Positions 61,849 to 64,000 of a stretch of DNA of 64,000 bases are shown in pieces. This DNA comes from Luteimonas sp. 9C (GTDB lineage Bacteria; Pseudomonadota; Gammaproteobacteria; Xanthomonadales; Xanthomonadaceae): NCBI RefSeq assembly GCF_902506295.1, contig NZ_LR733313.1, positions 248,001 through 312,000 on the forward strand, read 5' to 3'. The position numbers and the translations under genes are program-made. How positions within the stretch are numbered: the first letter of the stretch is position 1; the number at the start of each line of letters is the position of its first letter. A model generated the notes under the pieces. It was not told the DNA's origin. It did no database searches and saw only the letters and a list, made by a program, of their open reading frames with translations.

Positions 61849-63360
61849 ATGTTCAAGAACCTGATGATTACCAAGCCGATCGCGGCGCAACCGCATGTCG
61901 ATGCGGGCGAGCCGGTCGAAGGCGGCCTCGGCGGCGAAGTCGGTTTCAAGCGCACGCTGACCGCCAAGCATCTGGTGATGCTGGGCCTGGGTGCGGTCAT
62001 CGGCGCGGGCATCTTCGTCATCACCGGCACCGCGGCGGCGAACCACGCCGGCCCGGCGATCATGCTGAGCTTCGTCATCGCCGGTTTCGCCTGCGCGATG
62101 GCGGGCCTGTGCTACGCGGAATTCGCGGCGATGATCCCGGCCTCGGGCAGCGCCTACAGCTACACCTACGCGACGCTCGGCGAGGCGCTCGCCTGGTTCG
62201 TCGGCTGGAGCCTGGTGCTCGAATACCTGTTCGCGGCATCGACGGTCGCGGTCGGCTGGTCGGGCTACACGGTGAGTTTCCTCGACAGCCTCGGCGTGCA
62301 TCTGCCTGCGGCGTTGACCCAGGCGCCGATCAACTTCTGTACGCACGAAGCCGCGCAGGCGGGCCTGTGCGAGTTCGGCAAGTTCGTCACCACCGGCGCG
62401 CTGTTCAACCTGCCGGCGGTGCTGATCATCGGCGCGGTCGGCGTGCTTTGTTACGTGGGCATCACCCAGTCGGCGACCGCCAACGCGATCATCGTGTCGA
62501 TCAAGGTGCTGGTGATCCTGTTGCTGCTGGGCTTCGGCGCGCAGTACGTCGACACCCAGAACTGGCTGCCGTTCGTGCCGGAGAACCAGGGCGGCGACCG
62601 CTTCGGCTGGGAAGGCGTGCTGCGTGGCGCGTCGATCGTGTTCTTCGCCTATATCGGCTTCGACGCGGTCTCCACCGCGGCGCAGGAGGTCAAGAATCCG
62701 CAGCGCGACATGCCGATCGGCATCCTCGGTTCGCTGTTCCTGTGCACGCTGATCTACATCGCGGTCTCCGCGGTGCTCACCGGCATGGTGCCCTACACCA
62801 CGCTGGGCACGGCCAAGCCGGTCGCCACCGCGCTCGAAGCCTATCCGGCGCTGGCGTGGCTCAAGACGCTGGTCGAGATCGGCGCGATCGCAGGCCTCAC
62901 CACGGTGATCCTGGTGATGCTGATGGGCCAGCCGCGCATCTTCTTCTCGATGGCGCAGGACGGCCTGCTGCCGCGCTTTTTCGGCGCGATCCACGCGCGC
63001 TTCCGTACCCCGCACAAGGGCACGGTGGTGGTCGCGCTGGTCGCGGCGGTCATGGCGGCCTTCCTGCCGATCCAGCTGCTCGGCGACGTGGTCTCGATGG
63101 GCACGCTGGTCGCGTTCGCCACCGTGTGCCTGGGCGTGATGGTGCTGCGCCGGACCCAGCCGGACCTGCATCGCCCGTTCCGCGTGCCTGCCGTGTTCAT
63201 CGTCGGCAGCCTCGGCGTGGCCGCGTGCCTCGGCCTGGTCGCGACGATGCCGCTGCTGAACTGGATCGTGCTGCTGGTGTGGACCCTCATCGGCTTCACG
63301 ATCTACTTCACCTACGGCTACAAGCACAGCAAGCTCCGGCAGCAACTGCCGAAGCGCTGA
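61849..63360 (+). CDS. APC family amino acid permease
   Basis: About 503 residues with twelve or so membrane segments. The first segment has MLGLGAVIGAGIFVITGTAAAN, the APC-superfamily unwound Gly-rich motif (substrate backbone-binding). GSAYSYTYATLGEALAWFVGW, IVFFAYIGFDAVSTAAQEVKNPQRD and QPRIFFSMAQDGLLPRFF are typical of YhdG/cationic amino acid transporters. It imports an amino acid by proton symport or exchange; specificity uncertain. GGGGA at 61839-61843 precedes the ATG. A terminator hairpin separates it from the next permease. Confidence 0.92.
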   Translation: MFKNLMITKPIAAQPHVDAGEPVEGGLGGEVGFKRTLTAKHLVMLGLGAVIGAGIFVITGTAAANHAGPAIMLSFVIAGFACAMAGLCYAEFAAMIPASGSAYSYTYATLGEALAWFVGWSLVLEYLFAASTVAVGWSGYTVSFLDSLGVHLPAALTQAPINFCTHEAAQAGLCEFGKFVTTGALFNLPAVLIIGAVGVLCYVGITQSATANAIIVSIKVLVILLLLGFGAQYVDTQNWLPFVPENQGGDRFGWEGVLRGASIVFFAYIGFDAVSTAAQEVKNPQRDMPIGILGSLFLCTLIYIAVSAVLTGMVPYTTLGTAKPVATALEAYPALAWLKTLVEIGAIAGLTTVILVMLMGQPRIFFSMAQDGLLPRFFGAIHARFRTPHKGTVVVALVAAVMAAFLPIQLLGDVVSMGTLVAFATVCLGVMVLRRTQPDLHRPFRVPAVFIVGSLGVAACLGLVATMPLLNWIVLLVWTLIGFTIYFTYGYKHSKLRQQLPKR

Positions 63361-63373
63361 CCCGCCCCGACCG

Positions 63374-63402
63374 CACGGCCCGCCTTCAGCGGGCCGTGTT
63401 TC
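63374..63402 (+). terminator. Hairpin terminator after the permease gene
   Basis: CACGGCCCGC (63374-63383), loop CTTCA, GCGGGCCGTG (63389-63398), then TTTCC; lies between the two permease genes. Confidence 0.75.
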
Positions 63403-63452
63403 CTTGAGCTTCCCACCCTGCGGCCGCGCGCCGCCTCCACGCGAATCGCACG

Positions 63453-64000
63453 ATGTCCACGACTGCCACGGCCAAGAAGATCGGTCCGGTGCTGGCCACT
63501 TTCATGGTCGCCAACAACATGATCGGCTCCGGCTTCTTCCTGCTGCCGGCCACGCTCGCGCGCTCGGGCGCGGTCACCGTGTTCTCGTGGCTGATCGGCA
63601 CCCTGCTCGCGGTCGCACTGGGCGGCGCATTCGCCCGCCTCGCGCGCCAGTACCCGGATCTCAACTCGCCGGACGACTACATCCGTCCCAGCCTCGGCCG
63701 CGACATGGGGTTTCTCGCCACCACGGCCTACTGGCTGTCGTCGTGGGTCGGCAACAATGCGATCGCCGTGGCCGCGGTCGGCTATCTGGTGATCCTGCTG
63801 CCGGTCGGCGACGGCGCCGGCGTGCAGCTCGCGGGCCAGGTGCTGCTGATCTGGTCGATGTTCGCGCTCAACCTGCTGGGCCCGCGCAACATCGCGCGCT
63901 TCCAGTCGTTCTGCGTGGTCTTCGGCCTGCTGCCGGTCGCGGCGATCCTGATCGCCGGCTGGGCGTATTTCGATCCCGACATCTACCGGGCCGGCTGGAA
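63453..64000 (+). CDS. APC family amino acid permease, 3' end outside the window
   Basis: About 182 codons are visible and the frame is open to the window edge. The start is MSTTATAKKIGPVLATFMVANN, and the first segment MIGSGFFLLPATLARSGAV is the APC ligand-binding loop, of the arginine/agmatine antiporter-like (AdiC) style. Further segments include VFSWLIGTLLAVALGGAFARL and GYLVILLPVGDGAGV. A second permease gene in tandem; it is about 40% of the expected length. Substrate unknown. Confidence 0.9.
   Translation, partial: MSTTATAKKIGPVLATFMVANNMIGSGFFLLPATLARSGAVTVFSWLIGTLLAVALGGAFARLARQYPDLNSPDDYIRPSLGRDMGFLATTAYWLSSWVGNNAIAVAAVGYLVILLPVGDGAGVQLAGQVLLIWSMFALNLLGPRNIARFQSFCVVFGLLPVAAILIAGWAYFDPDIYRAGW

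Overview
The window is G+C-rich bacterial chromosome. Gene content and small details point to the Xanthomonadaceae (Lysobacter/Luteimonas-like): fused isobutyryl-CoA mutase next to a leucine-type dehydrogenase, an EF-P-like YeiP/EfpL, a feoAB operon with a small CGGC-tailed partner, abundant c-di-GMP enzymes, and RAYT/REP repeats of the type common in that family. The genus is an inference. No rRNA, tRNA, CRISPR array, prophage or complete insertion sequence was seen.

Layout. 1-5.3 kb: tail of a PhnB-like protein, a membrane protein, a three-gene SPFH / zinc-ribbon / small membrane protein operon and a CHAD protein. 5.4-13.2 kb: mixed housekeeping and envelope genes (THI5-like binding protein, glucose/sorbosone dehydrogenase-like protein, PAS-GGDEF cyclase, LysE exporter, FKBP lipoprotein, flavin reductase, methyltransferase lipoprotein). 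13.3-18.3 kb: FHA protein, DUF1800/DUF1501 pair, small secreted proteins and a YajD HNH protein. 18.4-23.6 kb: FecR-OmpA-CHASE2/HD-GYP operon and a PAS-GGDEF protein. 23.7-26.5 kb: a secreted protein, a frameshifted gene, an L,D-transpeptidase and an Lpp-like lipoprotein.

26.5-30.6 kb is the one clearly accessory stretch. It holds a RAYT transposase with 19-bp inverted ends and a 177-bp tandem duplication of its 5' part, an IS3-type remnant, an RraB-like gene, scattered REP-like tags, and an AT-rich P-loop ATPase gene unlike its surroundings. The latter is a candidate acquired, possibly defensive, gene.

30.6-45.5 kb is rich in catabolism: IcmF (with two palindromic repeats sitting inside its reading frame), an unusual papain-like peptidase/alpha-beta hydrolase fusion, a phospholipase D-type cardiolipin synthase, a branched-chain amino acid dehydrogenase, a periplasmic alpha-carbonic anhydrase, a subtilisin autotransporter lipoprotein and a thiolase. 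45.6-51 kb: two Ala-rich lipoproteins with good terminators, a bactofilin with a zinc-ribbon partner, and a feoAB operon with a possible Fur box. 51.3-64 kb: a PAS-GGDEF-EAL protein; an overlapping SDR / retropepsin-like / EfpL operon; DUF4105 and DUF2388 proteins; a divergent D-2-hydroxyglutarate dehydrogenase / SerA pair; a Nudix hydrolase; and two APC amino acid permeases, the last cut by the window end.

Functional links: leucine dehydrogenase, IcmF, the SDR and the thiolase fit branched-chain amino acid and acyl-CoA catabolism. Four genes make or break c-di-GMP. D2HGDH removes the 2-hydroxyglutarate that SerA-type enzymes produce. The rest of the window looks ordinary; the most unusual items are the REP insertions in icmF, the RAYT duplication, the AT-rich ATPase and the peptidase-hydrolase fusion.
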